Below, piece after piece: positions 22,836-35,203 of a DNA stretch of 64,000 bases. The notes under the pieces were generated by a model. It was not told where the DNA came from. It searched no databases and saw only the letters and a list, made by a program, of their open reading frames with translations. The position numbers and the translations under genes are program-made. Source of the DNA: Niebla homalea. Lineage: Eukaryota; Ascomycota; Lecanoromycetes; Lecanorales; Ramalinaceae. Positions within the stretch are counted from its first letter, which is position 1. Every line of letters starts with the position of its first letter. The stretch lies in contig JAHGAU010000017.1 of NCBI GenBank assembly GCA_019925105.1, positions 806,001-870,000 of the forward strand, written 5' to 3'.

Positions 22836-23876
22836 ATGGGCAAAGCCGGTCGTTTCGCCTGCATCTTCACCCCCATGGCCCTCACCATCGGCTCGCTCAT
22901 CTGCCTCATCATCGTCGGCCTGGGCGGCACCAACAAATCCAACAATTCCTACAACAACCTCTACTTCTTCCGCGCCAACACCTCCGACATCACCATCTCC
23001 CCCTCCGACATCCCCAACCTCCCCAACATCCCCGGCGTCACCAACGAGGTGGTGGCCAACGCCACGGGGGGTATCGCCAATCAAGCGCTGGGCATCGGCG
23101 ATTTCTACCACATCTCCCTCTGGAACTACTGCGAGGGCGCCTTCGTCACGAACGGGACGGGCAGCAGCCGGGACGGGACCGACTACGTGACCTTCTGCTC
23201 CCCGCACACCAACGAGTTCTGGTTCGACCCGGTCTCCGTCTGGCAGCTGAACAACACCGGTGTCGACCAGTTCTTCAGCAAGGAGCTCAAGTCCGGGCTG
23301 GACACCTACCGCACCGTGGCCAAGTGGATGTTCATCGCGTACGTGGTCGCGCTCGTCGCCACCGTGGTCGAGATCCTCGTCGGCTTCCTCGCCCTCTTCA
23401 GCCGCTGGGGCAGCCTGCTCACGACCGTCGTGTCGACCGTGTCGAGTCTCTTCATCCTCGCGTTTGCGCTCACCGCGACGATTCTGTACTCCACGCTCGA
23501 CGGCACGTTCAACACCGCGCTGAACAAGTACAACATCCACGGGTCGCTGGGGAAGAACATCTACGTGGCCACGTGGCTGGGGGTGGTGTTGTCGATGGCC
23601 GCGGGCTTGTTCTGGCTGTTCAGCTCGTGCTGCTGCAGTGGGCGGAGCGACCGGATCAAGGGGTACAGCAACGAACCCAAGGGCCCCAGCAACAAGCAAC
23701 ATGGTGGCGGGTTCTTCGGAAGGAAGAAGACGCCGTACAATTACGAGAGGATGGGGAGTCCCTTTGAGGGAGGATTGCCCTACAATCAGGCCCACAACGG
23801 GCACCAGCTAGGGGTCGTGGATAACCAGAGGGGCACTGCCTATGAGCCATTCAGACATGGACAACAAACAGTTTGA
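22836..23876 (+). CDS. SUR7/PalI-family four-span membrane protein
   Basis: Single exon, 346 residues. Four hydrophobic segments: residues about 8-30, then after a long outer loop about 165-190, 200-222 and 245-268. The loop carries several N-glycosylation sequons and FYHISLWNYCEG, the Cys-containing hallmark of the SUR7/PalI (claudin-like) family. The cytosolic tail is basic with a Cys cluster (SSCCCSG) that could be palmitoylated. Sur7 proteins mark eisosome/MCC plasma-membrane domains; PalI relatives act in pH sensing, and the sequence alone does not choose. The eisosome core protein Pil1 is coded 10 kb away. Its codons are strikingly GC/C-rich compared with neighbours, suggesting high expression. 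Confidence 0.85.
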   Translation: MGKAGRFACIFTPMALTIGSLICLIIVGLGGTNKSNNSYNNLYFFRANTSDITISPSDIPNLPNIPGVTNEVVANATGGIANQALGIGDFYHISLWNYCEGAFVTNGTGSSRDGTDYVTFCSPHTNEFWFDPVSVWQLNNTGVDQFFSKELKSGLDTYRTVAKWMFIAYVVALVATVVEILVGFLALFSRWGSLLTTVVSTVSSLFILAFALTATILYSTLDGTFNTALNKYNIHGSLGKNIYVATWLGVVLSMAAGLFWLFSSCCCSGRSDRIKGYSNEPKGPSNKQHGGGFFGRKKTPYNYERMGSPFEGGLPYNQAHNGHQLGVVDNQRGTAYEPFRHGQQTV

Positions 23877-24082
23877 GGAGACGCAAGATAAATTGCATTG
23901 AGGCTTGAGCGTTTGGACATTTGATTTTAGCGGCATATGGTGAACATAATGAGAGATGAGCAAGTGCATATAAAAACAGATTGTTTTCTATTGTGGTTGT
24001 CTATTTTTCCCGTGCAAGCATACCTCGGATTCGTGTGTTCGATAGCCATCAAGCAAATCCCATATCTATTCCACGCGCTCGC

Positions 24083-27000
24083 TCATGTTTCTCCACTGCC
24101 ATTTCGCACCCCGCCCTTCCCCTTTCCCTTATCCTCCCCCAGAATAACACCCCTCAGCCCTTCCCTCTCACCACTCTCCTCCACCATCCCCCAAAACACC
24201 CCTTTCTTCTCCTGATCGCCCTCCTCCAGAAACTCCCTCGGCGCCCCAAACTCCACCCCTTTCCCCTCCTCCATCACCAAGATCCGATCGAAATCCGCAA
24301 TCGTGCTCAACCGGTGCGCAATCACCAGCAACGTCGCGTCGCGGAACTCCTCCCGGATGCTCCGCTGGATGAGCAGGTCGGTGGCCATGTCCACGGCGGA
24401 GGTGGCCTCATCGAGGACGAGGATCTTGGGGCGGCGGACGATGGCACGGGCGAGGCAGAGGAGCTGGCGCTGGCCTTGCGAGAGGTTCAGGCCGGACTCC
24501 GAGATTGGGGTTGCGAGGGTGATGGCGGCGTTGGTGGGGGTGGGGGTGGTCGTGCCTGTCGGAGGTTGTCGCTCCTCGGCAGGCTCATCAGCACGGGACG
24601 GTGGAGCACTGGTGTCCCCGCCCCGAGCGAGATGCACCCGTTGCAAAGAATCCTGAAGCTCCTCTTCGGTGTGCTCGTTGAAAGGGTCCAGATTCGATCG
24701 GACGGTGCCGGAGAACAGGACGGGATCCTGGGGGATGATGGCCAAGCGGCTGCGGAGCGAATGCAGAGAGATGTCGGCGATGCTGATGCCGTCAATGACA
24801 ATACTTCCCTCGCGTGCTTCCAGAAAGCGGAAGAGTGCAAGTGTTAGGGAGCTCTTGCCGGCGCCGGTCCTACCGACCACGCCGACGCGCTGGTGTCGCT
24901 CAACCTGGAAGCTGAGACCTTTCAAGACTGGTGGGAGGTCTGGTGCATAGCCAACAACCAGTTGGTTGACTTCAAGACGACCCTCCGTCGGCCAGGCTGC
25001 TGGGGTCTCAATCTTGGAATCCTGGGGTTCGATGGGCATCTCCGACCATTCGATGACCCGCTCAACTGCGTTCATCGAAAGCTCGACGTTCGCGTAGAAT
25101 CTGCTGATTTCAGTCACTGCACCGCTGTATTGGAGGGCGAAGGTCAGCGCAAAACCGGCGAGTGAAGCATCGATATCGGCATAGATGATGACTATGGCCA
25201 CCAGCGTAGTGAAGACGGCACCTGAAAGATCGAGCCACAGAGACATCCATCTGTTGAGTAGACAGAGATGCCAGAAGCATCGGGAGTAGGCATCGATCCT
25301 CTCCATCATGCGATCGACGTAGATCTCCGTTTTGGCGAATGCTCTGATAGTCCCGATGCCAGCCAGAGTAGAGCCAAATTGCTCCAAGATCGGGCTCCTC
25401 GAAATACTTTCCAACCTTTTCACTTCCCGAGCTCCAACGAGGTAAAAGCTCATCAAGCAGGCACAGAGCACAATCAGAACAAATGCCATCAGTATTACCC
25501 ATGGAGAGACGAAGACCCCAGCGATAAGAATACCAGCCAATTTGATAAGACAGTAGAAAAGATAGCCCAATTCGTTGCCCAACCTCGAATCGATGGCCTC
25601 AAAGTCAGCAGTGAATCGATTCAGGATACGACCCACAGGGACCGTATCTAGCCATCTTAGTGGCGCGCGTAGGATCGTGTAGAGCATCTTATCAAAGAGG
25701 GCCTTTGATGCTGAAATCGATCTCATGTAAACGGCCAGGTATCTGATAGCCCCCAAACAGCAGAGAGCGATACTGAGTGCGAGATAAATACCGAGATAGA
25801 ACGGTAGATCAGAATCTTGGCTTCGGTTGGACACTGCTCGAGACGGCTGATAATTCAAAGGTTTCAGTAAAACGACGGCTGAAGCTTCGAACTCCTTGTA
25901 TGACCGTGTCCAGATTGTGATCCACCATGACCTTCCAAGCGTGATAGCCTCGTAAGCGAAATACAACACCATCACCGATAGCCACCCGGGGATTCCACCA
26001 CCGCTCCCTAGGTATTCCAACCAGACAGCTCGCTTAACAACTCCTTTCTGCCTGCTTTCGGCTTCCACAAACTTCTTAGGCTGGATCTTGCCCAAACCTT
26101 TTGGGTCCTCATCAAGAACGTTCGATTTGTGAGACACTATCTTCCTCAAATCGTTGTCTTCTAATGTTGTAATGTCTACCGTTATTGTCGGCGCACTGTT
26201 TTCATGATCCGTGTTCGCAGAACCCGTTACATCCTTCAGTGCCCCTGCTGCGCGGAGCTCTTCTGGTGAGCCACAATGCTGAACGGTACCATTGGCTAGG
26301 GCCACGATATGTGCAGCTCTGGGCAGCACAAGGCCCACATGATGCGTCACGAGTATGCGGGTACGATTGATCCCCAGTTCACCAGTGAGTGCTTCTTCGA
26401 ACAACTGGCGGCCAACATGAGCGTCCACAGCACTGTAGTTTGTCAGCTAAGCTGTTCGTCTTTGGCATCGTCTCTCCCTAGGAAATACCTGAATATATCA
26501 TCCAGCACTAATATGCCGGCGCGTGAATACAATACTCGAGCAAAGGACACTCTCCACCTTTGACCGCCTGAGAGATTAATTCCATTGAACCCGATGTCTG
26601 TGCTGTCGCCGTCCGGCAGGATATCTATGTCTTTCTTCAGGGCACAGTACTCGATAATTTTGTTGTATCGACCTTGATCAAGAGGTAAACCAAAGAGGAT
26701 ATTCTGCTTGATAGTTGCATTCTCAATCCACGGTATTTGAGCAACATAAGCAATAGCTGAGTCAATTATCCAATCGCTCTTGTTCACATACTGATCGTTT
26801 CTTTCTGCTGTAGAAGGGGCGTCGGCAATACTCAATGAGCCCTCAAGCAAGTCTGCCTCTCCGATCAATGATGCTAAGAACAGACTCTTCCCAGCTCCTG
26901 TAGGACCGCTCACCACCGTCAATTCTCTGGCGGGTATGCGCAAGGTGATGTCTTTTAAAACAAAACGACTGTCGGTATCTGAGACCACCGTATGCGAAGG

Positions 27001-29035
27001 CCAGGCAATCGAGGCCTTGGAAAATGCGATTGCTTCACTATTCTTAGTGTATTTTCTTGTTTCTGGAGCGGCCAGGTATTCATCGATCCTTTTCACTGAC
27101 ACCCAAGCCTCAAGAGCATCGGTAGTGAACTCAGGAATGACACCTAGCGAAAACTCAAGCGCCGAAAAGACGGTCAGAGACGTAAAGGCAATCGAGGCAG
27201 ACAACTCTCCGTGCAAAAGTGCGTAGAGCGCGAGGGCTACGGTGCTGAGCACCACTGGACCTACGATCCAGCAAAAGATCAGTCCGCAATCAAAGCAAAA
27301 TGTTCTCCAGAGTGTGCTGAGCTCGACTGCACGGACTGCCTCAATCTTGTTCTGCCAGGGAATCTCTTGCGCGGAGAGCTTGATTTGTCGGATACCTTGC
27401 AATGCCTCGGTGAGTACTACCAGCTTGCGATCTCGGACGCTCATAAGTTTGTCTTGGGAGCTTGCGAAATTCTTGGCCATCCAAATGTTCACGGGCAATG
27501 TCAGCAGAAACATGGCCAACCCTGCTGTGACCGGCTCCCATCCAAGTAGTTTGAAGAGAAAGGTCAGGCTCACTGCCATTTCTGTTGCGGCACTGATGAA
27601 TATGAAATTGAGGCGCAAGAAATTCGATACCCGCCATGCGTCGACACTCTGTCAAAATTCAGTATTTGACAGTGAGCAGGGAGAAGATGATATTCCTACG
27701 ACTAGGTTGATAGTACCCTGGCGAGTCTTTTCTACATCCTCCGCCAGTTCGTCTTGCAGTGCATCAGGTGTGGTGCGTGTTGTAGGTTCCAGTCTGGCTT
27801 CCTGATCGGCCAAGATGGGAATACCAGCTTTTTGACCATCAAGAGGCTTTGTCTTTGTTGTGCCCTTGACATCCTTGCATCTGGTTGATTTGGTGAAAAC
27901 CAATGCTGAAATCTCTGATCTCATAGGTGATCCCACAAGCGCGTAGCTAATCCACCAATTCCATGAGTCGGTCCAGGTTTCAAGGATGATTGATATCAAA
28001 AGCGTAAGAACCAGAAGCACAGCTTCCTTTGCAAAAGAAGGATCGTTTCTACCTCGCTCAAGTAGTCGCAGAAGTCCATACATCGATAATTGCGGAGCGA
28101 ATGCAAAGACTGCTTTAAGCACTGCCAGAAAGTTCTGAAACAAGAGTCTAGGCCAGTAGATCATAAGTATGGCTTTCCATATTGGCCGTCCGTTCGCTGC
28201 AACCTCGATCCCACCCAAAAGATATTTCGAGCGATTCTGGTGATCAAGAAGAGGAAGGTCACTGATTTCAAGGCCACCTTTAGATCTTGCAAGGGCGAGG
28301 ATGTCAATTGCCCATGCCAATGTCCAGCGTCCGAGGGCAGAAATGGTGTACTGTCTATCAACCATGTGGCCGTCAAGCTCGACCGACGGTCGGCGAGGGA
28401 ATAACAGACAAGCAATACAGGTGGCAAGTCCAGCAATGCCTTGAAGCAGGTGTAATACCAGAATTCGCCATTCGTCTTGCCTCAATCTTTGGCCAGCTTC
28501 AGGAAGATTTACAAACATCAGAAAAAAGCCATTTATGGAGACAGCTGCACAGGGAATGGCGCAAAGCAAGCCATAGTGAAATCGTCTCAATGGATTCCGT
28601 TGCAATGTGAGATGCACAATCAAAAGGAAGAGGATCGCCTGGATGATGTGTTAACGATTGGAACGCAAGAGAAGGTTTCGAACATACCCAAGCGGCGAAA
28701 GTAAGCCATGTACTCAGGATTGCCTGCCGACATGGAACAGCAGACAGTGTGGTGAGTACAGCAAGCGAGAATGAGGTCAAGAAGCCTAGTATCGCAACGG
28801 TAGCTGCTACCCATTTGATTGCTGGGGAAGCCTGCTGCTTCTGCGATTCTGCGGTGGCTAGGCCATCTTCATCCTCGTACACCCATGAGACAAGCTCTCC
28901 ATGCGTCGAGCTACCTTTCATCCGGAGCTTTTTAAAGAAATCGTAGATGAAGTAGCAGGCTGTACAAAGCAGAAGGCATAGGATCACAAATGAAAACATC
29001 ATGCTTGGAGTTGAGCAGACTGCAGTAGAAGTCAT
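24083..29035 (-). CDS. ABCC-type (MRP) multidrug/conjugate ABC transporter
   Basis: Full-length fungal ABCC exporter, roughly 1,550 residues, in four main exons with an N-terminal TMD0 (start MTSTAVCSTP; an in-frame upstream ATG lies at 29083). NBD1: Walker A GPTGAGKS, signature LSGGQ, Walker B LVLDDIF spliced to SAVDAH, with Asp in place of the catalytic Glu as is normal for ABCC NBD1. NBD2: Walker A GRTGAGKS, signature LSQGQRQ, Walker B LVLDEATSAVD with the intact Glu. Between the NBD2 Q-loop region and signature is a Pro/Thr/Ala-rich insert of about 40 residues (coded near 24,500-24,610). Intron joins restore LAED/SVDAWRV and DDIF/SAVDAH. Likely vacuolar or plasma-membrane export of glutathione-type conjugates. 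Its 3' end is 206 bp from the convergent SUR7-like gene. Confidence 0.92.
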
Positions 29036-29880
29036 CGTAATAGACAGGAATAACGGAACTGTGCGATCGCCTACGTGTGTCAAGATTCATGAGAAGAGGA
29101 CGAACAAACTGCTCGGCCGCTCTTCTATATGCACATTCTCACTAATGTAGTGGACGACCAATGTCTAGGGTGCCCCTATAGCAGAACCTTTGAGAACATG
29201 TCCAAACCCGGACATGTTGGCACGGCAAAAACGGTGTGGATAGAAAAGGCTGACTCAGGACTTCACAGTCATTGTGATGGTCAGTCGAGAGTGACTCAGA
29301 TGTGTTTACGAATGTAACCTAAACGCTCTAACCTGCAGACTTCTAAAAGGTAGTGGTGCTAAGGGCTAGGGGCCCACGTCCTATCCTTCAGCCCACCTCA
29401 GGTAGCAAGCATAGGCTTCTGCTAAGGTGTTCCCTAGGTAAAATTTGAAACAACTGATAGGCATTGGGCGGGATAATTAGATGGTAGCAAGATGACCATG
29501 GTTCACAGTGTCCAGACTTGGAAAGATCAGTTCGAATTTTGTCCACACGAGCGAGCTACTACAAGAAGAGGTCTTTGTGGCTTCCTTTGAAGTGGGGTTT
29601 CCGCGCTAGTAATTAGGGACTTTGCGTTCCGCGTTGGCCGCCAATGGGATATGTTGTACCTAAATGTACAATCAGCTCCATTATGGGGCCCCCTGTACAA
29701 TTACATACGTACATCAATTGCCTGCTGCTACTGCCGCACATCCTGATTCTGTGACCTTCTCTACCGAACGTTACTCTCAATCCATTGGCTGTTGAGACCC
29801 ACCGGTAGCCACCCTCCCCTATCTCAAAAGGCATATGCCGTCCTCTTCTCCCTTAGAATTCAACATAGAAACCAACCAGC
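29036..29880. promoter_or_regulatory. Divergent intergenic region, ABC transporter / CAC2
   Basis: 845 bp between divergent starts. No gene or repeat supported. Confidence 0.4.
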
Positions 29881-32296
29881 ATGAAAGCATCACCGCTCCT
29901 AGTCTCGTGGCACAATGACAACTCGCCCATCTACTCTACACATTTTGAGCCACATGGCAAAGGTCGGTTGGCGACGGCCGGCGGTGATAACAATGTCAGA
30001 CTTTGGAGAATCGATAAAGAAGGCGAAGGACGAACAGTCACCTACTTGACTACATTGATAAAGGTGAGAATGAATGGTGCCTTGATATTTCAAACATGCT
30101 CAAACCTTTGTAGCACACCCAAGCTGTCAATGTTGTGCGCTTTGCTCCTCGAGGTACGGATTCCACTTTCTAATGGCTACTCGAAGACAAATGTTGAATT
30201 GAAAAAGGCGAGATGCTTGCTAGCGCTGGAGATGATGGGAATGTCCTTCTGTGGATCCCTTCGGAGAGCCATTCACTCGCCCCAGCTTTCGGTGAGGACG
30301 CCCTGGAAGACAAAGAGACTTGGAGAATCAAGCACATGTGCCGCTCTTCTGGCTCCGAAATCTATGACCTGGCTTGGTCACCAGATGGGGTGTTCTTCAT
30401 CACCGGGAGCATGGATAATATAGCTCGTGTGTATAATGCTCAGACTGGTATGTCAAGCTCTTCTATCCTTAACCAATTCCATCATCCCTGACTTGATAAG
30501 GCCAAATGGTACGGCAAATTGCAGAGCATAATCATTACGTTCAGGGAGTAGCGTGGGACCCACTGAACGAGTTCCTGGCGACACAGTCATCCGATCGAGC
30601 TTGTCATATCTACAGCCTGAAGACCAAGGATGGCCAATTCACCCTCAACCAACATAACAAAGTCACCAAGATGGACTTGCCTGGCAGACGTATATCATCA
30701 AATAGTCCGGCTCCACAAGAGACCAACCTTCGACCAACGTTGCCAGACGCGTTACATGCACCCGCGCCTACATCTCCAGCTATAATGCCTTCAATGCCGG
30801 GAACCCCAACCTCCCTGAATCCGATGAACCCTCCCGTGACTCATAGCCGTCGCTCTTCCTTCGGCTCCTCCCCTGCCATAGGGTGAGTAAACCTCTGAAG
30901 AGACGTGTCCTCCACTTTCATCCATGTCTCGGAAGTCTCATATTGTATTGAGAAATGCTGACTTCGTGATTTGATTAGGAGATCAGCGTCGCCGGCACCG
31001 TCGATGCCGTTGCCCGCTGTCAGGCCTATGGAGAATTCACCAAACCCGAACCTGAATCTTAGGGCGAGTGCTGGCATTCGCAATGCTGGTATATATGCAA
31101 ATGAGACATACACCTCCTTTTTTCGTCGTCTTACGTTCGCTCCTGATGGTAGTCTCCTGTTCACGCCAGCCGGCCAATACAAGACTCCAAATGCAAATGG
31201 GTCGGAGGGCACGAAAGGTGCAGATGAAGTCGTCAACACCGTGTATATTTACACACGAGCGGGCCTCAACAGGCCACCAATTGCTCACCTTCCGGGTCAT
31301 AGAAAGGCGTCGATTGCAGTTCGATGCTCGCCAAATTTCTACACTATTCGCACAGGCAACGTGCCTAGACCGGCTACCAACATTACGATTGACACATCTT
31401 CGTCGGACGATGCCATTCCGGCCTTGCCAGATCCAATCATTCCATCCAAGGCGCCAGCTACTCATTCTGCAATGGAGCCACCTCCTCCAGCTCCAGCACC
31501 GGTACCTTCGCCCATCGAAGCTCCACGACCGACTTCCTCGCCTATGCCCACAGAGAAGGAAACCACTGCTACTTCGTCGCCTGCCTTTGCATTACCCTAT
31601 CGGATAGTGTACGCGGTAGCTACACAAGACTCGGTTTTGGTGTATGATACTCAACAGCAGACTCCGTTGGTCGTCGTCAGCAACCTACACTATGCCACTT
31701 TCACTGACCTCTCGTGGTCGAGCGATGGACTCACCCTGATCATGAGCTCGTCCGACGGCTTCTGTTCGAATCTCGCGTTTGGTCCGGGAGAGCTGGGTCA
31801 GATCTATAGCGGCGCGGTGCCTACACTTCATCATCCAATCCCTGCACCGATCTCGACGACAACCTCAGCTGGGCCTACCCCGATCCCAACGCCTACTGCA
31901 ACTTCGATGCCAGCCACGTTTGAGAAACAAGCGACACCAGTATCTGCTCCGTCTCCAGCAGCACCCCCACCACCGCCCAGCCCGACACGCTCGAATTCAA
32001 TCTCGTCAATGACCACCGAGTCGTCTCAGCCAGTCATCAGCAATCCCACCCCCACGATGGGCAGCGTACCAAGCCTCGCAGCTACCAACCCTTCATTCAG
32101 TGGTCTGCCTTGGACGACGCCTCCTCAAACACCAATGTCTGGGATTATCAGTCGTCCCAGCTCCGTGAGTGGAAGTGTTTTAGGGAAGCGAGACACCAGT
32201 GAGTCGGAAAAGGAGGAGAAGCAGCAAGTCCCCAAGAAGCGGAGAGTCGCGCCAGCGCTGGTCACGCCGGACGAGCCAGGGGCAGGACGGTCGTAG
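29881..32296 (+). CDS. CAC2: Chromatin assembly factor 1 middle subunit (p60/Cac2)
   Basis: WD40 subunit of CAF-1, which deposits H3-H4 behind replication forks. Five exons: 29881-30063, 30114-30153, 30208-30447, 30501-30882 and 30979-32296, giving 720 residues. WD units are clear: RLATAGGDNNVRLWRI, HTQAVNVVRFAPRGEMLASAG, EIYDLAWSPDGVFFITGS, HNHYVQGVAWDPLNEFLAT, and later FFRRLTFAPDGSLLFTPAG and FTDLSWSSDGLTLIMSS. Long Pro/Ser/Thr-rich linkers separate the two halves of the propeller and form the C-terminus, which ends with a basic KKRR patch, a likely nuclear signal. The WD spacing and the FFRRL segment after the linker identify Cac2 rather than HIRA. Confidence 0.92.
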
Positions 32297-33233
32297 GATA
32301 CTTGACGGACCAGGTGCTTTGATTGACATGACTTAGCATGGCGTTTGGAGGGTTCTGTGCAATCATTTAGACAATTGTGCCCAAAGCGTATGTCTCTAGA
32401 TGGGCAATCGGCCAGCGACAAAGTGAAGGAACGGCGCTTGGAAAGCGATCTTCGACGAGGAGTCTGAGACACCAAGGTAGACTCATCACACTACATTTAC
32501 GTAGACACTAGCATTTTGCGTGCCTAACTTACAGTGACAACATACTGCGGAATAACTAAGTCTTGAAACTCGGTGCAACCACTAATTCTGAAACCTGGGC
32601 TATCTCCGATTAATACCAAAACAAGGCATAGCAAGGATCACCGATGACGGCATAAAGTCGCTGATCCCCAGTGCATGATTGGAGCAAGCTTATGATATCA
32701 TTGGTATGATGGTATCGCTGTGCCAACGTTAGCAGGCTAGCAGCCCCACATGATAGGTAGTCTAGGCCGTAGACTCTAGGCCTTTGGAGCGGGTTTGACG
32801 GGCTTGGCATTAAGTTATGCAACAGCCGCAGCGAAAGAGGTGTTGTCCAGAATTTGGGCACCACCTTTTCTTTTCGCAATCTCCCTTTGCTCCTTCACTT
32901 CCTTCCTCCATCTCCAGAAGCGCAAAGGCAGACAGTCTGGAAATATCCCAAAGGTCAGCCAATCCTCTCATTCCCGGCCCCGCCGTTCCAAACAATCTGC
33001 TTGCCACTTGGGCCGCTCGATCCTGAATGACGTGCAGTCGCCAAAGCTTCCCAGTACCTGCGGGCGTGTCACGTGGGTCGGGAAATTGCAGGCTCGTCAG
33101 CGGCGCAAGAGCTTCGACCTTTCAAGTATTCTGGTACTCTACTGACTGCCTTTCATTCAGATATACCATCATTTCTTTGTAGCACGGCACAACAGAACCA
33201 TCAAAAAGCCAAAAATCGGAACAACCACCCATC
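32297..33233. promoter_or_regulatory. Intergenic upstream of PIL1
   Basis: Contains TCACGTG at 33069-33075, 165 bp upstream of the PIL1 start. No gene supported. Confidence 0.4.
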
Positions 33234-34789
33234 ATGCATCGTACCTACTCTATGCGCCAGTCTCGCGCTCCCACAGCCTCCCAGATTCAGAACCCTCCCC
33301 CACCAACTGCCTCCACGAAATCGGGTCGATTCTTTGGCAAGGGTAGCGTTGGTGAGTGACAACTTCATTGGCATTGGAAGCGATCAGAAGTCTCAAAACC
33401 GCCCCATCCATTTCCTTCGTGCAAGCCCCTGCTGCAGATCTTGCCCTCTGCATCCTGTAGACTGTGTTGGCGGTACCAACCCTACATGCACGCGCTTGCA
33501 CGAAGAGACACGGGGGGGAATCGAGTGCTTGAGCTTCCTTTGTCGCGGTTTTCGCACCTCAGCCCATGTTCCTGAATCTTAACGTTTCCCCTATTACCCC
33601 GGGCAGACCAAATTGCCTTCATAGTCCATCCCGAGTGGTGCCGATCGATCAATGTCGCAGGCTAACGGATGATTATCTGAGGGGATATAGGCCATGCTTT
33701 CCGCAAGCAGACTGCTGGGGCCTTCGGGCCAGATCTGGCCAAGAAGCTCTCACAATTGGTCAAAATGGAGAAGAATGTCATGCGCAGCATGGAACTCGTT
33801 GGCCGGGAGAGAATGGAAGTCGCTGTAAGACTCAGAACACATCTCCTTCACCGTGGACCACAACTAACCATTCTCCACAGCAAGCAATATCCATCTGGGG
33901 AGAGGCCTGCGATGACGATGTTTCGGATGTTACGGATAAGCTTGGGGTCCTGATTTACGAAATTGGCGAGCTTGAGGATCAGTTCGTTGACCGTTACGAT
34001 CAATACCGAGTCACCATCAAGAGCATTCGCAACATCGAAGCATCCGTCCAACCCAGCAGAGACCGTAAACATAGTCCGTGAGCTTCATGCAAGATTGGAA
34101 CTGACAATGAAGCAGGCAAGCAAAAGATCACGGATCAGATCGCCCAGCTGAAATACAAAGAGCCCAACAGCCCTCGAATTGTTGTCCTTGAGCAGGAGCT
34201 TGTTCGTGCTGAGGCCGAGTCTTTGGTTGCCGAGGCCCAGCTGTCCAACATCACGCGCGAAAAGCTCAAGGCAGCATTCACCTACCAATTCGATGCGCTG
34301 AGAGAACATAGTGAGAAGCTCGCCATCATTGCTGGGTTCGGAAAGCATCTCCTAGAGCTTGTTGATGACAACCCGGTGACTCCCGGCGAGACCCGTGAGG
34401 CTTATGATGGATATGAGGCCAGCAAGGCGTATGTGACTCTATTAAGGAATTCCTAAGCCACGCAAGACAGCTGACGATCATGCAGTATTATCCAAGATTG
34501 CGAAGATGCCCTCACCAACTGGGTCACGCAGAATGCCGCCGTCAGCTCCAAGCTTTCCACTCGCTCCCGCAACCTGTCGCAACGCCGCAAGAGCCGCACC
34601 CAAGGCGAGGGAGTTGATCTTTCGGGCCAAGACAGCAGCATGAAGGACCGTGAGAGTGGCCTCTGGGTCCCAGCCGGTGATCACCGCGGATATCAAGACG
34701 AGGAAGAAGAAGAGGAAGAGGAGGAAGAGGCTGTGCCTGCGAACGGTCAGTCAAGGGGCCGCGAAGAAGAGCGAGTCGCTGCCGCTTAA
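33234..34789 (+). CDS. PIL1: Eisosome core component Pil1/Lsp1 (BAR-domain protein)
   Basis: BAR-domain protein that polymerises on the inner plasma membrane to shape eisosome furrows and binds PI(4,5)P2. Exons 33234-33351, 33691-33824, 33881-34064, 34116-34428 and 34486-34789 give 350 residues. Intron 1 is long (339 nt) for this genome. The basic Ser/Arg-rich N-terminus (MHRTYSMRQSRAP, then SGRFFGKGSVGHAF) is the membrane-binding and phosphorylated part. The BAR core includes DDVSDVTDKLGVLIYEIG, RNIEASVQPSRDRKQ and ALREHSEKLAIIAGFGKHLL. After the core comes a Ser/Arg segment and then an acidic Glu run ending ERVAAA. Pil1 and Lsp1 are hard to separate by sequence. A SUR7-family gene is 10 kb upstream. 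Confidence 0.94.
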
Positions 34790-35203
34790 GGCATGCAAGC
34801 CTAGAGGTAGCAGCGGAATCCCGTGCGGCACGGCGAGATGAAGGACAGGAAGAAGGAAAGTCGATGGCTGGAAGGCTCGGCTCTGCTTTCGACCTGAAGG
34901 GCGTATGATTCAAGCAGATGGAGAGCGCATTGCAAGCTTGTCATTTGCTATCTGCATCTCCTTTGTTGGATCACATGGTAATATTTGATGCGCAATGAGG
35001 GAGCTGGACCGACGATGGCAGAGCAATAGAGCAGCTTTGTGGAAGGAATGTTGTAATAATATCCCCAAGTGTTAGTCTTGATATCCTAGCTAGTAAAATG
35101 TTCGAATCACTCTACCCATACACGCAACCAGCCACGCTCTCTGTCCCTACAATGCTTCCTCGGTCGTCTGCCCTAGATCCAGAGTCAGCAATGAGTATTT
35201 GGC
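34790..35203. other. Intergenic between PIL1 and LigD-PE gene
   Basis: 3' flank of PIL1 and 5' flank of the next gene; nothing else seen. Confidence 0.35.

Noticed and set aside
22788..23804. 338-codon minus-strand ORF
   Set aside because: Antisense shadow of the GC-rich SUR7-like gene; composition is Arg/Gly/Glu/Asp-biased as expected of a shadow.
23981..24847. 288-codon plus-strand ORF
   Set aside because: Antisense to NBD2 of the ABC transporter; no domain pattern.
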